Shown here one piece after another: positions 25,051 to 36,838 of a stretch of DNA of 64,000 nucleotides. How positions within the stretch are numbered: the first letter of the stretch is position 1; every line of letters begins with the position of its first letter. The position numbers were made by a program, and so were the translations under genes. The stretch is taken from contig JASXTE010000017.1 of NCBI GenBank assembly GCA_030280995.1, positions 14,746,498-14,810,497 on the forward strand. The letters run 5' to 3'. A model generated the notes under the pieces. That model was given only the letters and a program-made list of their open reading frames with translations. It did not search any database and was not told where the DNA came from. This DNA is from Hemileia vastatrix. Taxonomy: Eukaryota > Basidiomycota > Pucciniomycetes > Pucciniales > Zaghouaniaceae.

Positions 25051-27432
25051 ATGTCAGACTCAAGTTCCGAGCTATCATCAGTCCCGTCTTCAGGTTGTAA
25101 GAAAAATGCAACACCATCACCCGGTTAGTAATAAGTCAGTGATAAAAAACTATTTATGTGAAAGCTTACTTTTCATTTTGTATGTAGATGCTCAAGCAAT
25201 AAAAGAAAATTTCAATGAGACTGCCACTTTCAAAAAATTTTCACTCCAATCAAGCAATCCATTACAATCAACATCTAGGGAGCCAGCACTTCAGTCAGAA
25301 ATTATTGAGATTACGGCTGAAGAATACTATGAAAAACTCAATATGATGGAGGAACGAGCAGCATCTTTTGTTCGGGAGTTGGAAGAAATGAGAGTTCACA
25401 AGGCATATGTGGACTCAGCATCATCGTTTCTTAACTTTGTTAAACATCAAAAAAAATGTGAGTAATTTCATACTTTAATTGTTATTGAATCTAAAACATT
25501 ATTATTTATAATTATTAGCATATCTGGATACTAAGAAAGTTCCCGAAGATTCTCATATTAAGGTCAAGGAGGCACAAGAGTCAGAATCGGGTAGTGCTTC
25601 AAGAAATGTAAACAAGAGGTTGGATCATACTCATCGGACAAAAAGAGCACGTACCTCATTAAGCTCCTCATTGGTTCCAGAATATTCTTCATCTCCTACT
25701 CCTGATGGAGAAGAAGAATCTGAAAGACAAGAAGACCCAATGTTATCAAGTAATTCGTAAGTATAATTTTAATCATACAACTTTCATGAGATATACTGAT
25801 ATCCCTTCTCATAAACTATTGTCGTGCAATTTAACTTTAGGAAAAACGATCAAGGTGAATCTGCAGCAGGTAAAAGATGAATATAATATCATAGCTGATA
25901 ATTTAAAATTTATTTTGTGAAACTGACACATTTCTTTTTATAATATTTACAGACATAGATGCAGAAAATTCACAAAAGAAAAAAGAAACACCAATCATTG
26001 CCAGTGACGATCACAACAGAGAGATATCATCTGCGGCTGAAGAAACAACTGCAAGGGATGATGCGGTACCACATTCTCAAACGGAACCGTTAAGTATGTG
26101 TATTTAATATTTTTATTCAAAAAAAAATGTGGCTAAATGTTTAACATTTCTGTAGTATCTTCTGCATCAAAAGAGCCGTCCTTGTTGAAAGATATGGATT
26201 TAAAATCAGATATCAAAGAACTTTATTATTTTTTTGAAGGAAAAATCAGCTGGCAAAAGGTGAACAAGGCATGGAATGCAATCACATTCTTTCTGTATTT
26301 TCGAGGAACGGAGAAGATTTTAACACCGTCGTTTGATGCGTTCTCGTTTCATTTCACCCAAGGCACTCATGCAGAATGGGTTAAAGTCATCAATGAATTG
26401 GGTAATTTCTTCACTATTGAAAATATAATTTTTGTATTTATTAACTTTATGACTCTTATTGTAGGCCCTCAATTTTTGGATTTAAATGAATCTACGCAAC
26501 CATGGTACTCGACCGATCAAATTGACTTTTCAAAACTTGCCGAGTTCAATGCAAAATCATTGAATGAAACTTATGGGGACTTGTGCAAAAAGAAGACATC
26601 AAATCCAGAAACCCACCTGTTTCGTTTGCTTAGTCGATGTCAATTTGTCAGCCCACATTCTCAACAGTACTGGTCGACACTGATTGCCTCGTCTCTAGAG
26701 TTAATGGCAAACGAAACACATCAGGCACCTCCACCCGAAATGATTGAGAATGATGATCCGGTAACACGAAGTCTTCTATTAATCGATCATATTGACAAAC
26801 TTATGAACAAGACTCCACCAATTTCGAGTTCAGCAAGTGAGATGAAGAAGTACAAAGCCATGACCAACTCAATGACGCCGCTTTTACAATTTCAAAATGT
26901 CATATCCAACTGTTTGAAGTCATACTTGTCATTGTATGCAAGATCACAGGCGAAACCCAAAACAGCTTCAGAAAAGCGGAAAAGAAAAGAAAAAGACGGT
27001 GGACAATTGATTCAGTCTGGATCCAACAATGCAGAAGAAAGGTCACTGATTCAGATTGAACAAAGCACAGCAAATCATAACTTTCAACCTTTTATTATGT
27101 ATTTGATAGATGGGGTAAGGGGTTTATTTATATGTTCGCATGATTATAGATTTGCAAGTATCAGTGATTGTTTAGCATTTATAAGTCAGGTTGATTGTAT
27201 TCGCAAAAAAAGTAATTGCACATTTAATTCAGAAGAACGTATATGGAAGAATCTCAATAGCTACATCATAGGTCTTTTTTACAAAATTATCAAAAATCCA
27301 GCAAACACGAAAGACTTCTGTATGCCATCACACTTGGAAATAGCTCGTGCAATAACTGCTGATTTTTTGGATCATTGGAAAATAGTCCAACCTGATACAT
27401 ATTTTTTTCAAACTCCAAGTATTAAAGAGTAA
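25051..27432 (+). CDS. Second uncharacterised companion protein, multi-exon
   Basis: Starts at the ATG at 25051 (MSDSSSELSSVPSSG). I can follow in-frame joins at GT-AG introns ~25097-25186, 25456-25519, 25757-25838, 25869-25952, 26094-26155 and ~26402-26464, then an open frame to 27432; about 650-700 residues. The N-terminal third is Ser/Glu-rich, has a likely coiled coil (EEYYEKLNMMEERAASFVRE) and a basic patch (HRTKRARTS). The C-terminal half is a folded-looking domain (WQKVNKAWNAITFFLYFRG, ETHLFRLLSRCQFVSPHS, basic SEKRKRKEK). No family recognised. Clean splice phases argue for selection on the coding sequence. It is the third consecutive plus-strand gene after the transposase. Confidence 0.6.
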
Positions 27433-28067
27433 ATATTGATTATATTTATATAAATAGATGCTATACTTGATATAATATTGATGTAAATAGCTACAATAAT
27501 ATGAATATTTCAAAATAATAATAAAAAAATTAAAAATTAAAAAAATTTGGAAATAAGAAATATGCAAGAATTATGTAAAATGTGCAATAATTATAATACA
27601 TGGATTAAAAATAAATGTGAATAATAATAAATATGAGGTATGCAAATGAAGTGTGGAAAGATGGAAAAATAAGAATTATAAACAACTTTAAAAAATAAGA
27701 TGACAGTTATAAATGTATTTAATGAGTATAAAGTGTTAGAAAAGAAGAATAGGTAATTGAAAAAACATCAACAATTAAATATGAAGTACAGAATCATAAA
27801 AAATGTAAAAACTCATAAGTCGAATGATTAAATGATATATTCATTCATAGAAAGAAAGCAGCAGTGTTATTCCTGATAATAATAGAAGTATACAAAGGCA
27901 AGGAATAATGAATATAATATACTCATCAAAAATATAATTAGATGAAGAAAAGAGAAAGAATAATGTGAACACATTCAAATTAAAAAATGTGTACTCTAAC
28001 CTATAATGGTAGTTAAGGGTAATCCAAATTGATATTCCAAAACAGATTGAAATAGAAGCAAAAAAAC
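27433..28067. other. AT-rich spacer before the palindromic array
   Basis: Very AT-rich, rich in ATAA and TATA runs. No gene or domain seen. Confidence 0.6.
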
Positions 28068-29962
28068 ACAAGTGTACCCTGATCTTCGCGCGAAGACCAG
28101 GGTACACTTCTCAAAATCTCTGATACAAATTTTATCAAGGCCAATATACAATGGTGGACTCTGATGTTCGGCCGAAGATGAAGGTCCACCTCTTCAAATA
28201 TCACTGAACACATGGTTGCAGGCAAAAATACCATGGTGTACCCTGATCTTCGGCCGAAGATCAGGGTTCAAGTCTTCAAATTTCAAGAAATATTTGAATA
28301 GGAGAAAAAACATATGTACCCTGATCTTTGTGTGCAAATCAGGGTACACATCTTCAATTTTCACACACAATGTGTAGAAAGGCAAAAATACAATGGATGC
28401 CTCTGATGAAGGTGTTAGAACAAGGGTCATTTATTTTCAAATTCATGAACAATTTGAATACAGGGAAAAATGAAAGGTGAACCCTGATCTTCGCGCGAAG
28501 GTCAGGGTACACATCATCAATTTTCATGTAGTTTTTGAATAACGGCAAAAAAACACATGTGTACCCTGACCTTCGTGCGAAGATCAGGGTTCACTTGTCT
28601 AAATCTCACATACAATTTAGTCCAGGTAAAAAATACAAAGGTGGACTCTGATCTTTGCCTGAAGATCAGGGTACACATCATTAATTTTCATGTACTTTTT
28701 GAATAACAGCAAAGAAACACAAGTGTATCCCTGATCTTCGCGCGAAGATCAGTGTACACTTCTCAAAATCTATGATACAATTTTGATCAAGGCCAATATA
28801 CAATGGTTGACTCTGATCTTCCGCTTGTGAAGAAGGTCTACCTCTCTGAACACATAGTTGCAGGCAAAAATGCCATAGTGGACCCTGATCTTCAGGGAAA
28901 AATCCGTGTACACCTCTAAATTTTTTTCATATAATTTAAAATAATGCAAAAATACAATGAAGGAATCTGATGTTCCCCTGCAGGTAAGATTTTCCTTGAA
29001 AGATTATTAAGTGAAGTTAAAATATACTTTCGAAAACCACATGTAAATCTTGACCTGTGCAGATTAATCATGGTTGGTTTGTTATAATTTATACATGAAC
29101 AAAATTACTTCAAATTCTAACAATCAAAGACTATATATCATATTATTTTATATTAACTAAAATAACAGTGTTCATCTTTGAATTTGGAATAGTTGACCTT
29201 TATTGTTTGCTTTAGATGGATGCCCACCTGTGATTTTTACTCCTACTCATATGTTGTTGAAATTTGAAGAGGTGTACCCTGATCTTCGCGCGAAGATCAG
29301 GGATACACTTGTGTTTCTTTGCTGTTATCAAAAAGTACATGAAAATTAATGATGTGTACCCTGATCTTCAGGCAAAGATCAGAGTCCACCTTTGTATTTT
29401 TTACCTGGACTAAATTGTATGTGAGATTTAGACAAGTGAACCCTGATCTTCGCACGAAGGTCAGGGTACACATGTGTTTTTTTGCCGTTATTCAAAAACT
29501 ACATGAATATTGATGATGTGTACCCTGATCTTCGCGCGAAGATCAGGGTTCACCTTTCGTTTTTCCCTGTATTCAAATTGTTCATGAATTTGAAAATAAA
29601 TGACCCTTGTTCTAACACCTTCATCAGATGCATCCATTGTATTTTTGCCTTTCTACACATTGTGTGTGAAAATTGAAGATGTGTACCCTGATTTGCACAC
29701 AAAGATCAGGGTACATATGTTTTTTCTCCTATTCAAATATTTCTTGAAATTTGAAGACGTGAACCCTGATCTTCGGCCGAAGATCAGGGTACACCATGGT
29801 ATTTTTGCCTGCAACCATGTGTTCAGTGATATTTGAAGTGGTGGACCTTCATCTTCGGCCGAACATCAGAGTCCACCATTGTATATTGGCCTTGATAAAA
29901 AGTGTATCAGAGATTTTGAGAAGTGTACCCTCATCTTTGCACGAAGATCAGGGTACACATGA
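28068..29962. repeat. Inverted duplication of an ~81-bp palindromic satellite
   Basis: Units every ~80-83 bp contain a 36-40-bp palindrome of the type GTACCCTGATCTTC, then GCGC or GGCC, then GAAGATCAGGGTAC. Left arm ~28068-28762 and right arm ~29268-29962 are reverse complements about the centre 29015, with no net indels over at least 28194-28548. The ~505-bp spacer has three degenerate units. Two more lie at ~30018 and ~30100. ORFs read as repeated 'DVYPDL..KIRVH' peptides on both strands, which the period (close to 27 codons) explains. Likely a structural or regulatory array, or a foldback element; not coding. Confidence 0.9.
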
Positions 29963-30129
29963 GTGGGTTTACCACTATATTGTTTGCTTTTAACACATTG
30001 TTATTAAAAATTGAAAAGGTGCACCTTGATCTTAAAGCAAAGATCAGCGTAAACATGTGTATTTTTGCTTCAATTCAAAATGTTTATGAAATTTGTAGAA
30101 GTGTGCCTTGACCAGCAGCCGTTAATCAG

Positions 30130-30763
30130 TGTCTGTCCTGTTATTTTTACCTACTGAAATGGTCCTATCCTTTAATCACATCATTAATAATATTTTCTTA
30201 ATAATCACATCTATATTAATATTTACCATCCTTCAACCTCCTTGAAAATTTATTCATCATTTATAATTCCTTGATAATATTTTCTTTGTATCTCCTTATT
30301 TGATCATCTTCATATTTATTTTACCATGTACTTTAACATCTACATAAGATTCTATTATATTCTCTAGTTTTATGTTACTGTGCTTGTGCTATCTATGTCA
30401 TTTTAATGACTTCACTATCAACTACATATCTCTCCTTCAGTCTCAATACATCAATATACATTGTTAACAAAACCCTTTTACATATGATTACTCCCTTTTT
30501 GTAAACTTCACTATCTCTCTCTATACTGCTTTTCTTAATTTAGTGGAACCTCATTATTCAATTTCTTTCTGGTGCTCTCACATAGATCCTTATATACACA
30601 TACCTCCATAACCTTTTTTTATAACATTCTTTACCCTCATTTTGTTACTTCAACCCACAGCCATCACTTTACTCTACCTTTTCACACTACTTTTTCAAAG
30701 TTTCAGAACCTACATATGATATACTCAGTATTTTCATCTTTTAAAAAATGCTTAATATTATTT
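30130..30763. other. Pyrimidine-rich gene-free stretch
   Basis: T/C-rich on the plus strand with no domain-bearing ORF. Probably the 3' flank of the minus-strand oxygenase gene. Confidence 0.5.
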
Positions 30764-32022
30764 TTATTTAATATTGTTCTTACCATCTCTTTTCTTCTTA
30801 AGAGAATTATCAACACTTTTCTGATAAGTTATGAGTTTTTCATGATCCTTATCTGCCAGATTTTTGTTTTGTAGTGTCGTTCTAATTTTTTCTTTTAATA
30901 ATTTTAGCTTTGTTGTTTTGTCTTTTGTTGCAATGTACTGTGGAACGTCTATTCCTAGAAGAGAAAAAATTTCAAGTCCATTGAATAGCTTCTTGGAAAC
31001 TTGAATTGATGATCCCAGACGTGTGAACCCTTCTTCCTCATTACATTTTGACGTGTAATGCAGTACTTCATTCGCTGGCCAAAGTATCAACCATAGTCCA
31101 TCACAGTTGTTGAAGCTTATTTTCGTCTCCAACTCTGGGAAAATAAACTCTCCTCCTTCTTGTCGTGGTTTATTCTTATTGTATGGGCGCTCATCGAGTT
31201 CATTTTTATACGTATTTTTGGGGTACCGAATCCCAAATGCATATCGACTCCCATCCCTATCGCAGTGCGGAGTGTTAATGTATCCATTACCATTAATCCC
31301 TGTGGTCCATGTCAGATTTCCAAAAAAAGAGTCCTCTTCCTCTTCCCAACCCGGTATATTTAACTCTTTTGACAATACCCGTGCTTCCTCATATAACTTC
31401 TTGGACAACAACTGAAAGAAAAATCTATAAAAAATTGATAATCGTTTTTTTGCTTGATCTCTTTCAGCTTTTGTAATATTTTTGTTCACATATTGCCCTA
31501 ATACAGTCTATTAATGTTTAAATAATTGGAAAACATGAAAAAATGCTTACTTAAATTGAGAGGAATCGAGCATCCCATCAAAATTCCTTCAGCAAACATT
31601 ACTCCACTTTCTTGTGGTCCGTTACATGAGACCACATGCTCCAAAAGTTGAAGATCTCTCATGGCCTGTCTCGTATTGTCAAGTTTATTGAGCATTTTTA
31701 ACTGCTCCAACGAAATCGATGATATAATTATTGGTCGTACACCTCTTTTTCTGGGCTGGATGAAGTATGTTCCCTCATTCAGCTGCTTGAAATCTTGTGG
31801 GTTTAATGCTCCATATTGTGTCTTGTGTATCGGTTTTACTTTCAATTGTCTACCAAACATCAGATTTCCTTCTATTACACTAATTCCCCCCTCTTCTGCT
31901 TCTTTACTTGCCATAATATTTCTTTTTCCATTTTTGTTTGGATGTTTTTTCTTCCCTGCCCTTCTCCCTCGATTTTTTCCTTTACCATCCTTTCTCACAA
32001 AGTCTTCTTCTGAATCACACAT
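30764..32022 (-). CDS. Tet-like 2OG-Fe(II) oxygenase, two exons
   Basis: Exon 1 is 31551-32022 and exon 2 is 30764-31497; the intron is 31498-31550 (GTAAGC...TTAG), phase kept. About 400 residues. The TET/JBP superfamily oxidises 5-methylpyrimidines in DNA using Fe(II) and 2-oxoglutarate. Visible core: FGNLTWTTGINGNGYINT, the HxD iron ligands in NTPHCDRDG, then FIFPELETKISF, a distal His in NEVLHYTSK, and GSSIQVSKK, whose basic residue could bind 2-oxoglutarate. The N-terminus is strongly basic (KGKNRGRRAGKKKHPNKNG), fitting DNA binding or nuclear entry. A TAA lies just upstream in frame, supporting this ATG. It has no frameshift. It lies inside the 24.9-kb transposon. Assignment to 'Tet-like' rests on motif order recalled from rust proteins; substrate is unproven. 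Confidence 0.8.
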
Positions 32023-32119
32023 GGGTTACTCTACTAAAACTTCGATTCAGATATAAATTCATGGTCATTATATGACTTCTCAATCATTTAAATTACATAA
32101 ATTAAATGTTTGAGTTGAA

Positions 32120-33260
32120 ATAACATGATTCAGAGTCTAAGAGGGGCAATAATGCTCTAACAACATGCTCGCTGCATTAAAACTCAATCATGTTATTTCA
32201 TACTAATCAAACACTAGACAATTTTTTGTTATAAAATGAAGATACTTTGACATACATTAATTTATTTTAATCCAAAAATTTTCAACCTCCTATTTTGTAA
32301 CCAAAAAAAAACAAGAACGAAACGTTAATTAAAACTCAAATGAAATTTATTACTTTTAAGTTATCATTGCATGAATGAGTGACTAAGAGGGGCAATAATG
32401 CTCTAACAGCACGCATGCTGCATTAGTCATAAATCACATAAAATTTACTATTCCCATAACTTCAAGAGAACAATTAACAAAAAAAATCCACATACTTTCG
32501 TTAATATTCCAGTTGTTGTTGTGTACAGAAGAAAATCTGTAATACAAAAATAAAAATAAAATAAAAAGTATTAGTACAAATAATTACTATATCTAAACAA
32601 TCTCTTGTCTAAATATTTTTTGATTGAAGTACTATGAGCAACAATATTAAATTCACAACACTATCGCTGCATCAGTCATCAATCATGTAATATATTACCC
32701 CAAATTACAAAATTAAATGTGAAGAAAACCTAAGATTACTTACATACTTTTTTTAAAACGTCTATTTGCCCTAACTATAACTGAACCTACATTAAACAAA
32801 TGCCATCGAAAATTCATAATGTTAGTAAATATATCCATTATTTTATGAAAATCTGTCTGGTAAAAATTATATGATTGAGGGTACTAAGAGGGGCAATAAT
32901 GCTCTAACAACATGCTCGCTGCATTAGCCCTCAATCATGTAATATTTTCCCATTATGACAATTATAAAGTAATATTTTTAAAAATTATAACCATTTACAT
33001 ACATTTTATACCGTGCAGCTTCTGTTCCCAAATAAGAGCATGTAAAAGAAAATTAAAAAAAAATTAGCAAAATCTTTTATTTATTTAAAACATTTTTTTG
33101 TATATATTACTTGATTGAGTTACTAAGAGGGGCAATAATGCTCTAACAACATGCTCGCTGCATTAGAACTCAATCATGTAATAATACAAAAAATTTTAAA
33201 GAATTTTCTTTGATGGAAAAACAATAATTTTACATACCTTTATTTACGCAATGATATAAT
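32120..33260 (-). repeat. Five ~245-bp spaced hairpin/intron-like units upstream of the oxygenase gene
   Basis: A core (AAGAGGGGCAATAATGCTCT, then AACAACATGCTCGCTGCATT) occurs near 32140, 32385, 32635 (diverged), 32888 and 33127. It is flanked by inverted arms. Arms co-vary: GATTGAGGG with CCCTCAATC in the fourth, GATTGAGTT with AACTCAATC in the fifth. On the minus strand each core is preceded ~80 nt by GTATGT (complement ACATAC at ~32252, 32491, 32741, 33000, 33232), a 5' splice site. Other spacer sequence is not conserved. I read these as introns or structured elements of the 5' leader of the gene starting at 32022. Confidence 0.75.
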
Positions 33261-33900
33261 TTTGAATCAATAAATATTATTAAATAGATATGAGTGAAAC
33301 AGAACCTGAAGAAAAAAATCCAAGTCAATATCAGAACCACTCATACTACGTTTAACAATGTAAAATCAATTCATTCATTCACTAAAATTATTTGTAATAT
33401 TTACGTACTTCATCATGCCATATATCAAAAAATATATTTGCCTGAATAACATGCTCAAACCTTTCAATAGTAGTTTGTTTTTATTCACCAAATATCTTCA
33501 AGCAATCCAGGTAGATATTTTCTGGATGGCTGGCGGAAAAAAGAAGATGGGGTGCTATAAAATTGCACTCAGCTTGCAATTTCACAAGAAAAAATAGTAT
33601 CTGAAGTTGCAAAGGCAAAAATTCCCCACAAGTATCTCCAAAAATCATACTTGTTTCATGAATGAGCTAGGATAGACATATTTATCACACAAAAAGGTAC
33701 AAATTTAATGTTAAGCTGTGTGGAAGGTCAAATTCAAATTCTTGTAGACCACTTGCTGCTAATCGATACAATCCATGAACACATCTAGTCTTATATTTAC
33801 TAGATTGAATGTCGAAAAATGTGATAGATATATATCACTTGCTTCCTAGCAATTAACTCACTCTTTGTTGGATGGAAACCAATCATCACATTATTATTTG
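33261..33900. other. Spacer between hairpin units and the subterminal repeats
   Basis: AT-rich, no domain. On the minus strand an ATG at ~33344 opens a short frame ending in TTCTTCAG; it could be a distant 5' exon, but this is not supported further. Confidence 0.35.
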
Positions 33901-33934
33901 CAGGGGGATACATCCTGCTATCAAATTCCTGCCA

Positions 33935-35000
33935 GCAATCTTGAATGATATTCTTGCTGGAAGGTTACAATGTTAATCAATTATTTTGACCACTTTCCAG
34001 CCATCGATTCAATATTTAGATGGCTGGCAAGCCAAAAATAGGTGCAAGTACCTGCCAGCCAGCAAATCGCTTGTAAGCTGACTGGCAGGTTGGGTGAATC
34101 AATGATTTGTTTAGCCCCTAATTTCATGCCAGCTAGAAACAAACCAATTCGGTTTCTGGCTGGCAGGGTAGCAGATTGAGTGGTTGGGGAAATGCATCAA
34201 TTTCTACTTCCTTTCGGCAGGAAATATGATGCTTAGCTTGCTGGAAGGAATGAAGCGAATCTATGCTTTTGTGGAAACCTGAAAATGCCTGCCAGCCAGC
34301 TGAAAAGCATATCGCTTGCTAGCTGGCAAGTTGTGATTTCAATTGATCATATTTGATCAATTTGCTTGAGCAACTCGCTTGCTTCATGTCAGCAAGTTTA
34401 AAAAATATTGAGGGGAAGGAGATAAAAATTCATATTTGAGAAGATTATTTGCCTGCCAGCCAGCAGAAAATGATTAACTTGCTGGCTGGAATGTTGATGT
34501 AGCATGCAGTGGTAATCAATTGATCGATTGATCAATCAATCGATTGATCGATCGATCGATTGATCGATCAATTGATTGATCGATCAATCGATTGATCAAT
34601 TGATTGATTGATTGATCGACTTGACAGCTGCCTGTCAGCCATCCATACAGATTTTTTTTGGCTGTCAGGCAGCCGTCAAGTTGATCGATCGATCGACTTG
34701 AACGCTACATCACCCTACCAGCCAGCTGCGATGTGACTTTGTCGCTGGCTGGCAGGGATGTACAATTGATTTGCTGTCTACATGCCAGACAGCTAGGCAG
34801 CAACTTGCTGTCTGGCATACAGCAAGCAATTGATTTTTGGGGGTGATGCTTGCCAGAAAAGGGTGGCAAGTGCCTTGCAAACTTGCACATGCCTGCCAGC
34901 CAGCTTAAAAGTAATTGGTATGCTGGCTGGCAGGGTCAGGATAAGAATTTTTTTAAGATGCCAGCCAGACAGCGATTAAAATGACAGCTGTCTGGCAGGC
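33935..35000. repeat. Subterminal hairpin-rich region (TGCCAGCCAGC motif)
   Basis: At least ten copies of TGCCAGCCAGC or its complement GCTGGCTGGCA, mostly as inverted pairs 15-25 nt apart (e.g. 34060-34100, 34288-34330, 34452-34495, 34715-34755, 34888-34935). A self-complementary GATC/GATT run occupies ~34510-34620, and a further pair (GACAGCTGCCTGTCAGCC and complement) flanks 34650. CACTA elements typically bear subterminal repeats bound by their own proteins; this region, 2-3 kb from the right end, fits that role. Confidence 0.75.
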
Positions 35001-36838
35001 ACTAAGTGAGACAGGAGTTAAACAAACTAAATATAAGAATAGAAACGAAATAAAAAACAAAAAGAGGCAGGAAATGAAAATGAAAGAGAAATACAGGCCA
35101 AAAAATGAGAATGAGAGAGTGAAATGATATAAAAATAATTAAAGAGAGAAAAAAAGAGAGAAACAGTCATTGATGAGCCACCCAAAAAAAAAACTTACTA
35201 ATTAATTATTGACAGGTTCTGTAGGAAGTGATCAGAAGCAAGTCAAGGGGTCAAAGAGTTTGTTGGAGGAAGCGTAGGTAGTCCGTTTTTGATGAATAAT
35301 GACAATTTAAGAATATCAAATTAAGACTCAGTCATAGAAATAAGTGAGGGCAAGCAAATAAAATGAGCAAACTTCAGAGATGGATAATATGCAAATTTCA
35401 ACGTCAAAAAAAATTTGGCATGTAAATAAGAGTGATGTTCTGTCAAACAAAAATCCATGCATAATATTTAAATCTTTAAATTCAAAAAAAATATTTAATA
35501 TTTCTTAATTCAATTATAATCACCTACATTTCAATTTCTAACTATAGTTAGTTGAATATTTCTGATTTTGTAGAATAGAATGTACACTACCAACTCAAAA
35601 ATGTTTGAAAAATGACAAAAAAAAATTCAAAAAAATGATTTTGTGTAGAATTTATGATAACCATTGGTAAGTCAATGATTAACTTCAATTATTTATTTAA
35701 ATTCTTCCTATATCGGACATATCTTCTTTCAATTTCATACAATTTCAACCAGAATTGGTTATGAATTATATGGAGAAGTTAATTGTAAATACATGATGAC
35801 AGTGGCATTTTAACATAACAAGAAGCAAAAAAAAGAAGGAAAACTGCAGCATCAAAGATTATTGCATGAGAGGAACAATATTTGAAAATCTACCAGATTG
35901 AAAAAACAAATACCCCAACTAATGGGGCAGTGGGAGAGTGACAGATAAGACTTATAGTGTCAATGGGATCTTTAAGCTGTTGTGCTACTTTCAAAAGGGC
36001 ACAGAATTGTTTTTGGTGAGCAGGAAAGGGGAGGATGACACATTCTTGATTATTTTTGGTCCATAAGGGGCTTATGAGGCAGTTTGGAGAAGGTGAAGCA
36101 TTGAATTGGTTAAGGTACCTTTACAGGAGAATGGCCTGATAAAAATTGAATAAATTCCATAGCATGAGATTAGGATAACCTTGTCAAAAATTTATACATA
36201 CTGGCTGGGTCACAATTTCCCCTTAATTTTCAGAGTGGATTAGAATATGGGGGGTTAGGGGCGAGGAGATAAAAATATTTTCAAGTATTATAAACATATT
36301 TTCACTTTTTTCCTGGTTGTTTAAATGTTTGTACAGATTATGTCTCCTCTTAATTATTATTCATTCACCAAAATTTATTCATATTATTTATAATTTTTCC
36401 TGTCTATCACTAATCATTTTTGTATATTAGCTATTATAAAGTTCTCCTGCTTATTTAATATTGAGAAAAATGATATATTACAAGAATATTCTGAATGAGA
36501 AGATATTATAAGTAAAACTCTTCTTTTATACCTTTATAATAATAATTTTTTTTTAGGGCATCATTGGCTTATTTTCTTTTTTTTTTGGTAAACAACATTT
36601 ATATAACAATAATCTGAAAAGTTGAAAACCCCAACTTGGATATTTTATTGGACTGTCTAAAATGAAACTTTGTTTCAATTATTGAGAATGTGATTTCAAC
36701 ATGTTCTCAACAGATAATCATTTACTCATCAGTGAGTGTTCACATGAGCTTCAAGGTGTGTTCAAAGTAAATTCAATACTTCTTCATGATGGTTTCATCA
36801 CTTCCTCAATGTGTGCTCAAAAAGATATGAATTAGGGT
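35001..36838. other. Gene-free right end of the 24.9-kb element
   Basis: AT-rich, no ORF with a recognisable domain on either strand. Confidence 0.6.

Noticed and set aside
28013..30111. ORFs with repeated 'DVYPDL..KIRVH' peptides on both strands, like a repeat protein
   Set aside because: They occur symmetrically on both arms and switch frames; the ~81-bp period alone produces them. No start context or splice support.
31107..32056. Plus-strand ORFs over the oxygenase gene (31107-31415, 31661-32056)
   Set aside because: They are antisense shadows of the Tet-like oxygenase, whose motifs and splice sites lie on the minus strand.
32120..33260. Regularly spaced conserved repeats resembling a CRISPR array
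   Set aside because: Spacing (~245 bp) is far too long, arms co-vary, and the context is a eukaryotic transposon.
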